From: Pseudomonadota bacterium
Lineage (GTDB): Bacteria > Pseudomonadota > Gammaproteobacteria > Steroidobacterales > Steroidobacteraceae
Reading direction: 5' to 3'
Assembly: GCA_025355245.1 (NCBI GenBank)
Contig: JANXZZ010000285.1
Span: 1 to 37,733, forward strand
DNA: 37,733 bases
The notes below the pieces were generated by a model. That model was given only the letters and a program-made list of their open reading frames with translations, did no database searches and was not told where the DNA came from. This document shows, in pieces, positions 17,089 to 23,966 of this stretch (its first letter is position 1; each line of letters starts with the position of its first letter). The position numbers and the translations under genes were made by a program.

Positions 17089-18266
17089 TGCGCGCGCTCG
17101 TCACGGTCTTCCTGAAGGAGCTCGTTGAAAACGCGCGCGACCGCCGCACGCTGATGTCGGCGCTGCTGGTGGGGCCGATCGGTATACCGCTGCTGTTCAC
17201 GTTCCTCGTCAACATCATGGTCCACCGCAGCCTCGAGAGCCCCGAGCAGCCGGTCGCGCTCGCGGTCGCGGGCATCGATAACGCGCCGAACCTGGTCGCG
17301 TTCCTGCGCTCGCACAATGCCGAGCTGGTCGAATTCAAGGGAACACCCGAGGCGGCGGCGGCAACGGTCCGCCGCCACGAGCGCCGGCTGGTGCTGTGGA
17401 TCCCGCCGGAGTTCGGCTCGCGGCTGGCCGCCGGCCGGCCCGCGCCGGTGCGCCTCTACGCGGACACGTCCGACACGAGCGCGGGCCTCGACCGCAGCCG
17501 GGTCGAATCGCTGCTCGGCTACTACTCGACCGAGGTCGCGCAGTGGCGGCTGCGCGCGCGCGGCGTCGCGCCGACGCTCGTGAGGGCAATCGCGGTCGAT
17601 GAGATCGACGTCGCGACGCCGGCGGGACGCGCGATCGCGCTGTTCGGGATCTTGAGCTACTTCTTCGTGTTCGCGACGCTGATGGGCGGCGTGTACGTTT
17701 CGATTGATGCCACGGCGGGCGAGCGCGAGCGCGGTTCGCTCGAGCCGCTGCTGACGATGCCGGTACCCCGCAGCGCGCTGGTCCTCGGCAAGATCCTGGC
17801 CGCGAGCGCCTGGATGATCGTCTCGCTGGCACTCACGGTGACCGCGTTCGCGGTCAACCTCCGGTTCGTGCACCTCGACGCGCTCGGCATGAGCAACAAC
17901 TTCGGACCCCGCGTCGCGCTCTCGATCATCCTGCTGATGTTGCCGTTCGTGTTCCTCGGCGCATCGCTGATGACCCTGGTCGCCTCCTTCACCCGCAGCT
18001 ACCGCGAAGCGCAGAGCTGGCTGACGCTCGTGTTGCTGCTGCCGACGCTGCCGATCATGTACGCGGGTGTGTCGCAGGTGCAGAGCCGGCTCGCTCTCAT
18101 GTGGGTCCCGTCGCTCAGCCAGCACCTGCTGATCACCTCGCTGCTGAAGGCCGAGCCGCTCGCGACCATCGACCTCTTGGTGTCCGCGGGTGCGACCCTG
18201 GTGCTCGGTGGACTCATCGGCGCAATCGCTGTGCGCCTGTATCGTCGCGAGCAGATACTTGGCTGA
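17085..18266 (+). CDS. ABC transporter permease, NatB-like (ABC-2 type)
   Basis: A 393-residue ABC-2 permease with the typical layout: an N-terminal helix (TLMSALLVGPIGIPLLFTFLVNIMV), a periplasmic domain of about 140 residues, then five to six C-terminal helices (ILSYFFVFATLMGGVYV, ASAWMIVSLALTVTAFAVNL, ALSIILLMLPFVFLGASLMTLV, and others). The motif ERERGSLEPLLTMPVPRSALVLGK before helix 3 is characteristic of NatB-type exporters. Start is GTG 17085, overlapping the ATPase stop, or ATG 17088 one codon later. With the ATPase it forms a complete exporter; the substrate is not evident. Confidence 0.9.
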   Translation: MMRALVTVFLKELVENARDRRTLMSALLVGPIGIPLLFTFLVNIMVHRSLESPEQPVALAVAGIDNAPNLVAFLRSHNAELVEFKGTPEAAAATVRRHERRLVLWIPPEFGSRLAAGRPAPVRLYADTSDTSAGLDRSRVESLLGYYSTEVAQWRLRARGVAPTLVRAIAVDEIDVATPAGRAIALFGILSYFFVFATLMGGVYVSIDATAGERERGSLEPLLTMPVPRSALVLGKILAASAWMIVSLALTVTAFAVNLRFVHLDALGMSNNFGPRVALSIILLMLPFVFLGASLMTLVASFTRSYREAQSWLTLVLLLPTLPIMYAGVSQVQSRLALMWVPSLSQHLLITSLLKAEPLATIDLLVSAGATLVLGGLIGAIAVRLYRREQILG

Positions 18267-18324
18267 GTGCGTTCAATCCGGGCTGCCGAGGCAGCCGAAC
18301 CGAGACGGTAGACACCCGCGTCCC

Positions 18325-18660
18325 ATGGCAGAAGCAACCGGATCGTTGACCTTCATCAACACCCTCGCCGCGCTGGCGACGCGCCTGGCCGTCGATGGCG
18401 TGGAAGTCTATTCGGTGAGCTACAGCTCGCTGCTCTTTGGTAGCTGGGAGATTGAGTCGGGCCGACGGCGCGTCCGCATCCGAATAACGTGGGAGGGGAA
18501 GGACCGGCATCTTCGCGTTGCCACGGCGCAGGTTGCGAGCGGCTCGACCGAGCGAAACTGGCGGCTGGCGGAAGAGCACGACTTTCGCAACCGCCGTCCC
18601 GAGCTGGCTCAGCTCTTCGAAACCGTGCACGCCGCGATCGTAGCCCATGCCGGTGTCTAG
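18325..18660 (+). CDS. Small protein of unknown function (111 aa)
   Basis: A 111-residue cytosolic-looking protein with no signal peptide or membrane helix. ATG 18325 is preferred over the upstream in-frame ATG, which would overlap the end of the permease gene and add low-quality sequence. It has a beta-rich centre (VEVYSVSYSSLLFGSWEIESG then RRVRIRITWEGKDRHLRVATAQV) and a helical C-terminus (LAQLFETVHAAIVAHA), a layout seen in small alpha+beta folds. I do not recognise the family. Codon use looks slightly less GC-extreme than that of the flanking genes. It lies 58 bases after the ABC permease gene and may be transcribed with it. Confidence 0.6.
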   Translation: MAEATGSLTFINTLAALATRLAVDGVEVYSVSYSSLLFGSWEIESGRRRVRIRITWEGKDRHLRVATAQVASGSTERNWRLAEEHDFRNRRPELAQLFETVHAAIVAHAGV

Positions 18661-18737
18661 CCATCGGTTGGAGCGGGCCGTGAGCGACCGAGTGACTCGT
18701 GCATGGCCGGGTACCGCGGCCGCCCAAGCCGGTCGTC

Positions 18738-19202
18738 ATGCGCCGACCTAGACCCCGTCGGATTGCGCTGGACCTCCGGGGACTGGTCGGTAACACCGAT
18801 ATCTTCAGGATTTCCGCGGGAGTAAAACGGGATCCGGCCGTCGATATCTGGTTCAGCGCTCGCCCAAGCGAGCTGCAGTCACTTGCGCAAATGTGGTTCG
18901 TGCGGATGCGGCAGTGCGGTGCCGATGTGGTGGAGCTGCTGCACGACGGTTGCCCCGTCGCTTGTGTGGCAGATGCGCCGTTCGGGTACGTCAACGCCTT
19001 CAAGAGCCATGTCAACGTAGGCTTCTTCTACGGCGCCTTTCTCGAGGACCCCGCCGGCCTGTTGGGGGGAAGCGGAAAGCGCATGCGGCACGTGAAACTG
19101 CAGCCTGGCCTCCAGCTCAACGTCGCGGCGCTGCGCGACCTGATCGACGCCGCCTACGCCGATATCAGGGCGCGCCTCGATGATGCACCGTCTTCCCGGT
19201 AG
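18738..19202 (+). CDS. DUF1801-domain protein
   Basis: A roughly 154-residue protein whose main body matches DUF1801: VKRDPAVDIWFSARPSEL, VRMRQCGADVVELLHDGCPVAC, FGYVNAFKSHVNVGFFYGA and KRMRHVKLQPG. The family is a small cytosolic alpha+beta domain of unknown activity, related to YdhG/YjbR-like folds. The start is uncertain. Relatives usually begin just before KRDPAVD, but here that position is GTA; ATG 18738 or ATG 18699 give N-terminal extensions rich in Arg/Pro. Either the start codon has mutated or the protein has an extra N-terminus. It overlaps the following VOC gene by 23 bases. Confidence 0.78.
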   Translation: MRRPRPRRIALDLRGLVGNTDIFRISAGVKRDPAVDIWFSARPSELQSLAQMWFVRMRQCGADVVELLHDGCPVACVADAPFGYVNAFKSHVNVGFFYGAFLEDPAGLLGGSGKRMRHVKLQPGLQLNVAALRDLIDAAYADIRARLDDAPSSR

Positions 19203-19863
19203 GCCCGGGTTGGCCGTCTGCGCTCTCGATCACCTCGTCGTCACGGCGCCTTCGCTGGACGTTGGCGCTCGGTACGTTGAGCGCGCGCTCGGCGTCGCCC
19301 TGCAGCCGGGTGGCGAACATTCCCGGATGGGCACGCACAATCTTCTGTTGCGACTGGGAGCGACGGCGTACCTGGAAGTCATTTCGACAAATCCCGCGGC
19401 ACCGCACCCGGGCCGAGCCCGCTGGTTTGCGCTCGATGACCCCGATGCTTGCGCTCGCCCCAGGCTGTCTACCTGGGTCGCCCGGACGTCGTCCGTTCAG
19501 GCAAGCCTCGCCACGACTCGGGAAAATCTCGGGCCGGTCGAGCTCATGAGCCGCGGCGATCTGGAGTGGCAGATTACCGTGCCGTCGAATGGACGCCCGC
19601 CCTTCGACGGGGTCGTTCCCGCGCTCATCCAATGGCCCGACGGCCGCCATCCGGCGTCCAATCTGCGGGACGCCGGCTGCGCGTTGCTTCGGCTCGAGGC
19701 CTACCATTCCGATCCAGGCCGGGTGTCAGAACTGATTGATTGCCTCGGCTTGCACGACGCGATCTCGGTGCGGCCTCTTCCGCGCGGCGAGCCAGGCTAT
19801 CTGTCCGCCTGCATCGATACTCCCGGTGGCCCGCGCATCGTCGCGACCCCTGACTTCTGTTGA
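19180..19863 (+). CDS. VOC-family (glyoxalase-like) protein
   Basis: A 227-residue protein with the vicinal-oxygen-chelate/glyoxalase_3-like layout. It opens with LDHLVVTAPSLDVGARYVERALGV, then GGEHSRMGTHNLLLRLGATAYLEVIS, and ends in a second half-domain (RLEAYHSDPGRVSELIDCLGL). Members bind a metal with His/Glu side chains; His of LDHLV and Glu of YLEVIS are present. The substrate is unknown. ATG 19180 (ATGATG) overlaps the DUF1801 gene, indicating coupled translation. Its 3' end abuts the remnant of a minus-strand SRPBCC gene. Confidence 0.8.
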   Translation: MMHRLPGRPGLAVCALDHLVVTAPSLDVGARYVERALGVALQPGGEHSRMGTHNLLLRLGATAYLEVISTNPAAPHPGRARWFALDDPDACARPRLSTWVARTSSVQASLATTRENLGPVELMSRGDLEWQITVPSNGRPPFDGVVPALIQWPDGRHPASNLRDAGCALLRLEAYHSDPGRVSELIDCLGLHDAISVRPLPRGEPGYLSACIDTPGGPRIVATPDFC

Positions 19864-19864
19864 G

Positions 19865-20230
19865 CGGCGCGCCCGTGAGATCAGACCTGCCGCGCACGGG
19901 CCCGTGACGCCGATCCGCGGGAGCATGGTCGAGCGGGTGAAGGCTGCGCGCACGCGCAGACATTACGAAACCGCCGTCCGGCAGCTGTTCGCACCAGCAC
20001 CCACCCGGCGCGACCACCATCGACAGGTGCGCGGCATCACCCGTGTAGGTGTGCGACTTGTGCCACCAGTCCTCGGCTCGCACGAGCCGCTGCCCGGCCG
20101 CGGCGGGATCACGGTGCGTGACGATTTCGAAGTGCACGACGAAACCCGAGGGTCCGGCGCTCAGGACATCGGCGCTTGCGGCGGCACTCGCAAGCCGCGA
20201 GAGGAGGAACAGGAATGCTTGGCGGTATAT
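19865..20230 (-). pseudogene. Decayed SRPBCC-family gene with signal peptide remnant
   Basis: This fills most of the 461-base gap between the VOC and pirin genes. Reading the minus strand from 20230, a frame with no usable start gives a signal-like stretch RQAFLFLLSRLASAAASA, then ADVLSAGPSGFVVHFEIVTH and EDWWHKSHTYTGDAAHLSM followed by PGGCWCEQLPDGGFV. These are hallmark blocks of exported SRPBCC proteins. Near 19965 the family sequence moves to another frame (VRAAFTRSTMLPRIGVTGPC, corresponding to the usual LLR..G.LGP block) and soon ends. The codon where ATG would be expected is ATA (20230-20228), and the last 60 or so residues of the family are missing. Start loss, a frameshift and 3' truncation mean it is not translated as an intact protein. 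Confidence 0.72.
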
Positions 20231-20324
20231 GGGGGGCTCGGCAAACGCCGGGACGCCGAGTCCCGCGAGGCACCGATCCTAGCGCCAGCCTGCGGACGGC
20301 TGCCAGCCGCCCGCACGCCAGGAC

Positions 20325-21179
20325 TCAGGCTGCTGCCGTGAGTCGCCCCGACTGGTAGTCGCTGACGGCCTGGCGGATCTCCGCCTCGGTGTTCATCACG
20401 AACGGGCCGTAGTGAACCACGGGTTCGCGCAGCGGCGCCCCGCCGATCACCATTACCCGTGCCGCGCGGCCGCTGCCCTCGATGGCGACCGTCGAGCCCG
20501 CCGAAAGGATCGCAAGCTGGCCCTTCGCGAGCACGCGTCCAGCCACCGTCGGCGCGCCCTCGAACGCGTACGCGAGCAGCCGGTGACCCGGCGGCGTGGC
20601 GAACTCGAGCTTCGCACCCTCGGCGATCGCAACGTCGAGATAGAGCGGAGCGGTGCGACTCTCACCGACCGGACCCGCAACCGGTGCCGCCGCCGGCGCG
20701 AGCGGCTCGAAGCGTCCCGCTACCACCCGCACGCGCGCGCCCGTCACTTCGACCACCGGGATTTCCTGCGGCGCGAGGTCGCGGTAGCGCGCCGGCTGCA
20801 TCTTCTCGGCGGCCGGCAGGTTGATCCACAGCTGGAAGCCGCGCATGCGCCCTGCCGCCTGCTGCGGCATCTCGGAGTGGATGATGCCGCGACCCGCGGT
20901 CATCCACTGCACCGCGCCCGGCGTCAGGTCGCCGCGATTGCCGAGGTGATCCTCGTGCAGCATGTGGCCGTCGAGCATGTATGTGACGGTTTCAAAGCCG
21001 CGATGCGGATGCGCGGGGAAGCCCGCGATGTAGTCGCCCGCGGTGCTCGAGTCGAATTCATCGAGCAACAGGAAGGGATCGAGTCCCTGCTCGGGGCTGA
21101 CCACGCGCGTCAGGCGCACGCCGCCACCGTCCGAGGTCGGCCGTCCCGTCACTACCCGTTCTACCGTCCGTGCTGTCAT
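20325..21179 (-). CDS. Pirin-family protein (YhhW-like quercetin dioxygenase fold)
   Basis: A 284-residue bicupin of the pirin family. The metal-ligand block FPAHPHRGFETVTYML, the following HMLHEDHLGN and PGAVQWMTAGRGIIHSEMP are intact, so an iron centre is likely. E. coli YhhW and human pirin cleave quercetin in vitro; cellular roles are varied. The C-terminal half has the second cupin (PLYLDVAIAEGAKLEF). The ATG at 21179 is preceded by AGGAGCAGGAC. It lies 31 bases downstream of the azoreductase gene on the same strand, and both are divergent from a LysR gene, a common arrangement for quinone/electrophile response genes. Confidence 0.93.
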   Translation of the reverse strand: MTARTVERVVTGRPTSDGGGVRLTRVVSPEQGLDPFLLLDEFDSSTAGDYIAGFPAHPHRGFETVTYMLDGHMLHEDHLGNRGDLTPGAVQWMTAGRGIIHSEMPQQAAGRMRGFQLWINLPAAEKMQPARYRDLAPQEIPVVEVTGARVRVVAGRFEPLAPAAAPVAGPVGESRTAPLYLDVAIAEGAKLEFATPPGHRLLAYAFEGAPTVAGRVLAKGQLAILSAGSTVAIEGSGRAARVMVIGGAPLREPVVHYGPFVMNTEAEIRQAVSDYQSGRLTAAA

Positions 21180-21210
21180 GTCCTGCTCCTGGTTGCCTCA
21201 GTTCGCCGCG

Positions 21211-21828
21211 TTAGGCGGCGAGCTCCGTCGACGTCAGCGCATCGATGTGCGCCTCGGCCTCACTCATTGCGCGGGTCCGCTCCTGTTCGCCGATCGCGAG
21301 CCCTTCCGCGTACACGACCTCGAGTTCGTGGATGCCGATGAAGGCGAGCATCGTCTTCACGTACGGCACCACGTGATCCTCGGGCCTGCCGCGGTGCCGG
21401 CCGCCGCGCGTGGTCACGATCACGGCACGCTTGCCGTTCACGAGGCCCTCGGGTCCGGTCGCGGTGTATCTGAACGTGACCCCGGCGCGCGCCACGTGGT
21501 CGAACCAGCTTTTCAGCTGGCTCGGCACCGTGAAGTTGTACATCGGTGCTCCGATCAGCACCACGTCGGCGGCCTGGAGCTCCCCGATCAGCGCATCGCT
21601 CTCGCGCGCGACCAGCGCTTCCTCTGCCGTACGCATTGCGAGCGGAGTCGCGATCGCCTTCAGGCGCGCGCCGTCGAGCGGCGCGACCGGAGCGCGCCCG
21701 AGGTCGCGGCGGGTCACGACGAGGGCGGGATCGGACGCCTGCAATCCGGCGGCATAGCGCTCGGTGAGCCGGTTCGACTGGCTGGCGGCGCCGGAAAGGC
21801 TGCTGGTTACTATAAGGAGTCGGCTCAT
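21211..21828 (-). CDS. azoR: FMN-dependent NADH-azoreductase
   Basis: A 205-residue flavodoxin-fold enzyme of the AzoR/AcpD family, which reduces quinones and azo dyes by two-electron transfer with NADH. The N-terminal LLIVTSSLSGAASQSNRL binds FMN phosphate; GAPMYNFTVPSQLKSWFDHVARAGVTFRYT is the family signature, and the loop VVTTRGGRH is present. I chose ATG 21828, which starts immediately at the flavodoxin strand; an in-frame GTG or ATG 30 bases upstream would run into the operator region. It is probably transcribed with pirin and controlled by the divergent LysR protein. Confidence 0.92.
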   Translation of the reverse strand: MSRLLIVTSSLSGAASQSNRLTERYAAGLQASDPALVVTRRDLGRAPVAPLDGARLKAIATPLAMRTAEEALVARESDALIGELQAADVVLIGAPMYNFTVPSQLKSWFDHVARAGVTFRYTATGPEGLVNGKRAVIVTTRGGRHRGRPEDHVVPYVKTMLAFIGIHELEVVYAEGLAIGEQERTRAMSEAEAHIDALTSTELAA

Positions 21829-21854
21829 GGCGAATGTCCGTTGTGGGGGCGTAG

Positions 21855-21923
21855 CCAATATATGAGCGATATTTCGGTTATAAACGGGTCTTTATTGGTC
21901 TAATTGATCTAATATATTGATAT
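21855..21923. promoter_or_regulatory. AT-rich divergent promoter/operator between azoR and lysR
   Basis: The 95-base divergent gap contains about 70 bases that are strikingly AT-rich against the surrounding GC-rich sequence. Two direct copies of TTGRTCTAA (TTGGTCTAA, TTGATCTAA) lie 10 bases apart just before the LysR ATG, followed by ATATATTGATAT. Another ATAT-rich block (CCAATATATGAGCGATATT) lies on the azoR side. The helical spacing of the repeats and the divergent layout fit LysR-type operator sites with autoregulation. The exact -10/-35 boxes cannot be assigned with confidence. Confidence 0.6.
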
Positions 21924-22847
21924 ATGGCTTCCCGAGTCCCCCGAACGACTGTCGAGCAGTGGGCCGTGCTCGCCGCGGTCGTCGACGAGGGCGGCTTCAG
22001 CCGGGCGGGCGAGGCGCTCGGCCGCAGCCAATCCGCGGTCAGCTACGCCCTTGCGCAGCTCGAGTCTCAGCTGCCGGTCCCCGTGCTCGATCACTCGGGC
22101 CGTCGCGCGGCGCTCACGGACGTGGGAAAGACGCTGCTGCGGCGCGCGCGCGCGGTCGTCGAGGAACTGCAGACGCTCGAGTCCCTGGCCGCGAGCCTTG
22201 CGGCCGGCTGGGAGACCGAGATCCGCATCGCGGTCGACATCATCTTCCCGCCGGCGCTGCTCTACGAAGCGCTCGGTGCGTTTGGGCCGCAGTGCCGCAA
22301 CACGCGCATCGAGCTCGTGGAGTCGGTCCTGTCGGGCACGACGGAGGCGCTATTGCGCCGCGAGGTTGAGCTCGCGATCGTCGGCCAGGTACCGCCGGGA
22401 TTCCTGGGAACCCGGCTGATGCCGATCGAGTTCATCGCGGTCGCGAATCCCGCGCACGCGCTTAACACCCTCGGCCGGCCGCTGGGCTTAAGCGACCTCA
22501 AGGGCCATCGCCAGATCGTGGTCCGCGACAGCGGCTCCAAGCGCCGGATCGACGCCGGCTGGCTCGGCGCCGAGGAGCGCTGGACCGTGTCGCACCTCAA
22601 GACTTCGATCGAGATGCTGAAAAGCGGGCTCGGCTTCGCGTGGGTGCCACGCGAGCACATCTGGGCCGAGCTCGAGGCCGGCAGTTTGCAGCCGCTGCGC
22701 CTGAGCGAGGGCGGCACGCGCAGCGTCGAGCTCACTCTCGTCTACACCGACCCCGACAGCGCCGGTCCCGCCACGCGGGCGCTCGCGAGCCAGCTCCAGG
22801 AAACCTGCGCCAGCGCCTGTGCCCGCCACCGCGCCGGGAACCGCTAG
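21924..22847 (+). CDS. LysR-family transcriptional regulator
   Basis: A 307-residue LysR regulator. The winged helix-turn-helix is at residues 10-70 (AVLAAVVDEGGFSRAGEALGRSQSAVSYALAQLESQL), followed by a linker helix and a periplasmic-binding-protein-like effector domain (EIRIAVDIIFPPALLYEAL, SLKTSIE-like hinge in VSHLKTSIEMLKSGLGFAWVP). It is divergent from azoR-pirin over an AT-rich operator region, so it most likely regulates that pair in response to an electrophile or quinone-like ligand. Leu-Pro-Val-Pro replaces the more usual LF hydrophobic segment in the wing, a small oddity. Confidence 0.93.
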   Translation: MASRVPRTTVEQWAVLAAVVDEGGFSRAGEALGRSQSAVSYALAQLESQLPVPVLDHSGRRAALTDVGKTLLRRARAVVEELQTLESLAASLAAGWETEIRIAVDIIFPPALLYEALGAFGPQCRNTRIELVESVLSGTTEALLRREVELAIVGQVPPGFLGTRLMPIEFIAVANPAHALNTLGRPLGLSDLKGHRQIVVRDSGSKRRIDAGWLGAEERWTVSHLKTSIEMLKSGLGFAWVPREHIWAELEAGSLQPLRLSEGGTRSVELTLVYTDPDSAGPATRALASQLQETCASACARHRAGNR

Positions 22848-22920
22848 AGCGAGGCGCGGAACGTGGGCTATATTGCCCTTCGCCGCGTACCGCAACTGCT
22901 TCGACCGGGGGATCCACAAA

Positions 22921-23877
22921 ATGAAGTCCTTGTTCACAGTGCGCGCCGCCATTGCCGCGTGCGCCACGCTCAGCCTGTTGTCCGCTCCGTTGGCCTCCTT
23001 CGGCGCGCCGACCGCGCAGGAAGAGCGCGCCAAGAAAGAGGCGCAGATTCCGACGTGCACGAAGAAATACGGCGCGCTCGCGGTCATCGAGCCCGAGAAA
23101 CAGTGGTGGGTCGAGTACAACCTGGGCTCGCCCGCTGCGCTCATCAAGGTGTACGTCAACAAGTCCGGCTGCTTCACGCTCGTCGATCGCGGCAAAGGCA
23201 TGGCGGCGGCGCAGGCCGAGCGTGCGCTCGCCTCGAGCGGTGAGCTGCGCGGCCAGTCGAACGTCGGCAAGGGCCAGGTCAAGGCCGCCGACTACGTGCT
23301 GGTTCCCGACCTCATTTCGCAGAACAAGAACGCCGGCGGCAACCGCTTCGGTGCTGCGCTCGGTGGCCTGCTCGGCGGCGTCGCGGGCGCAGTGGTCGGT
23401 GGCATCAACCTGAAGAAGAAGTCGGCCGACGTCGTGCTCACAGTCACGGACGTGCGCTCCTCCGAGCAGCTCGTGCTCTCCGAGGGCCACTCGACCAAGA
23501 CCGACCTCGGCTGGGGCGCGGGTGGCGGGTTCTTCACCGGCGGCCTGTTCGCCGCGGGCGGCGCGAGCGGCTACTCCGACACCGAGATCGGCCAGGTCAT
23601 CGCGCTCGCGTACCTGCAGGCCTACACCGACATGGTGCAGAAGTTCTCGGAGCTGCCCGACAACGCGAGCGCCGCGAACCAGCAGCAGTCGGTGACGATG
23701 GCGAAGCCCGGACGCATGTACACGACCGCATCGCCGAGCAGCAAGGTCGTGCGCACGCTCGATCCCGGCATGATGCTCTACCCCACCGGCCAGAAGCAGG
23801 AGCTGATGTGGGAAGTCGAGGACGAGCTCGGCAACAAGGGCTGGGTGTCCTCAGTCCTGTTCGGACTCGCGAAGTAA
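22921..23877 (+). CDS. CsgG/HfaB-like exported protein with C-terminal SH3-like domain
   Basis: A 318-residue exported protein. ATG 22921 begins a signal peptide (VRAAIAACATLSLLSAPLASFGA). The sequence IAAC also fits a lipobox but sits early, so lipidation is uncertain. Residues 45-235 resemble the CsgG/HfaB fold: nucleotide-free alpha/beta with VDRGKGMAAAQAERAL, AADYVLVPDLISQ, a glycine-rich loop FGAALGGLLGGVAGAVVGG where the pore loop would lie, and VLTVTDVRSSEQLVLSEGHS. The last 70 residues look like a bacterial SH3 domain (KPGRMYTTASPSSKVVRTLDPGMMLYPTGQ ending GNKGWVSSVLFG). No curli subunit or accessory gene is nearby, so it is not a standard curli locus; an envelope or secretion-pore role is inferred. 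Confidence 0.78.
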   Translation: MKSLFTVRAAIAACATLSLLSAPLASFGAPTAQEERAKKEAQIPTCTKKYGALAVIEPEKQWWVEYNLGSPAALIKVYVNKSGCFTLVDRGKGMAAAQAERALASSGELRGQSNVGKGQVKAADYVLVPDLISQNKNAGGNRFGAALGGLLGGVAGAVVGGINLKKKSADVVLTVTDVRSSEQLVLSEGHSTKTDLGWGAGGGFFTGGLFAAGGASGYSDTEIGQVIALAYLQAYTDMVQKFSELPDNASAANQQQSVTMAKPGRMYTTASPSSKVVRTLDPGMMLYPTGQKQELMWEVEDELGNKGWVSSVLFGLAK

Positions 23878-23884
23878 TGGCGAT

Positions 23885-23910
23885 GCCGGGCGGGCACGGC
23901 CCCGCCCGGC
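23885..23910 (+). terminator. Hairpin after the CsgG-like gene
   Basis: GCCGGGCGGG, a six-base loop CACGGC and CCCGCCCGGC form a perfect 10-bp stem starting 7 bases after the stop codon. It is followed by TGTCCTC, a poor T-run, so termination would be intrinsic-like or Rho-assisted. It also separates this gene from the convergent Mur-ligase gene. Confidence 0.7.
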
Positions 23911-23966
23911 TGTCCTCAGCCGCGCAGGAAGCGCGAGAACCCGCGGTAGTTCCACGCCTCGCCCGC

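Noticed and set aside
19736-20341. A 201-codon plus-strand frame in the VOC-pirin gap
   Set aside because: It has no family features. The opposite strand carries the recognisable SRPBCC remnant, which explains the openness.
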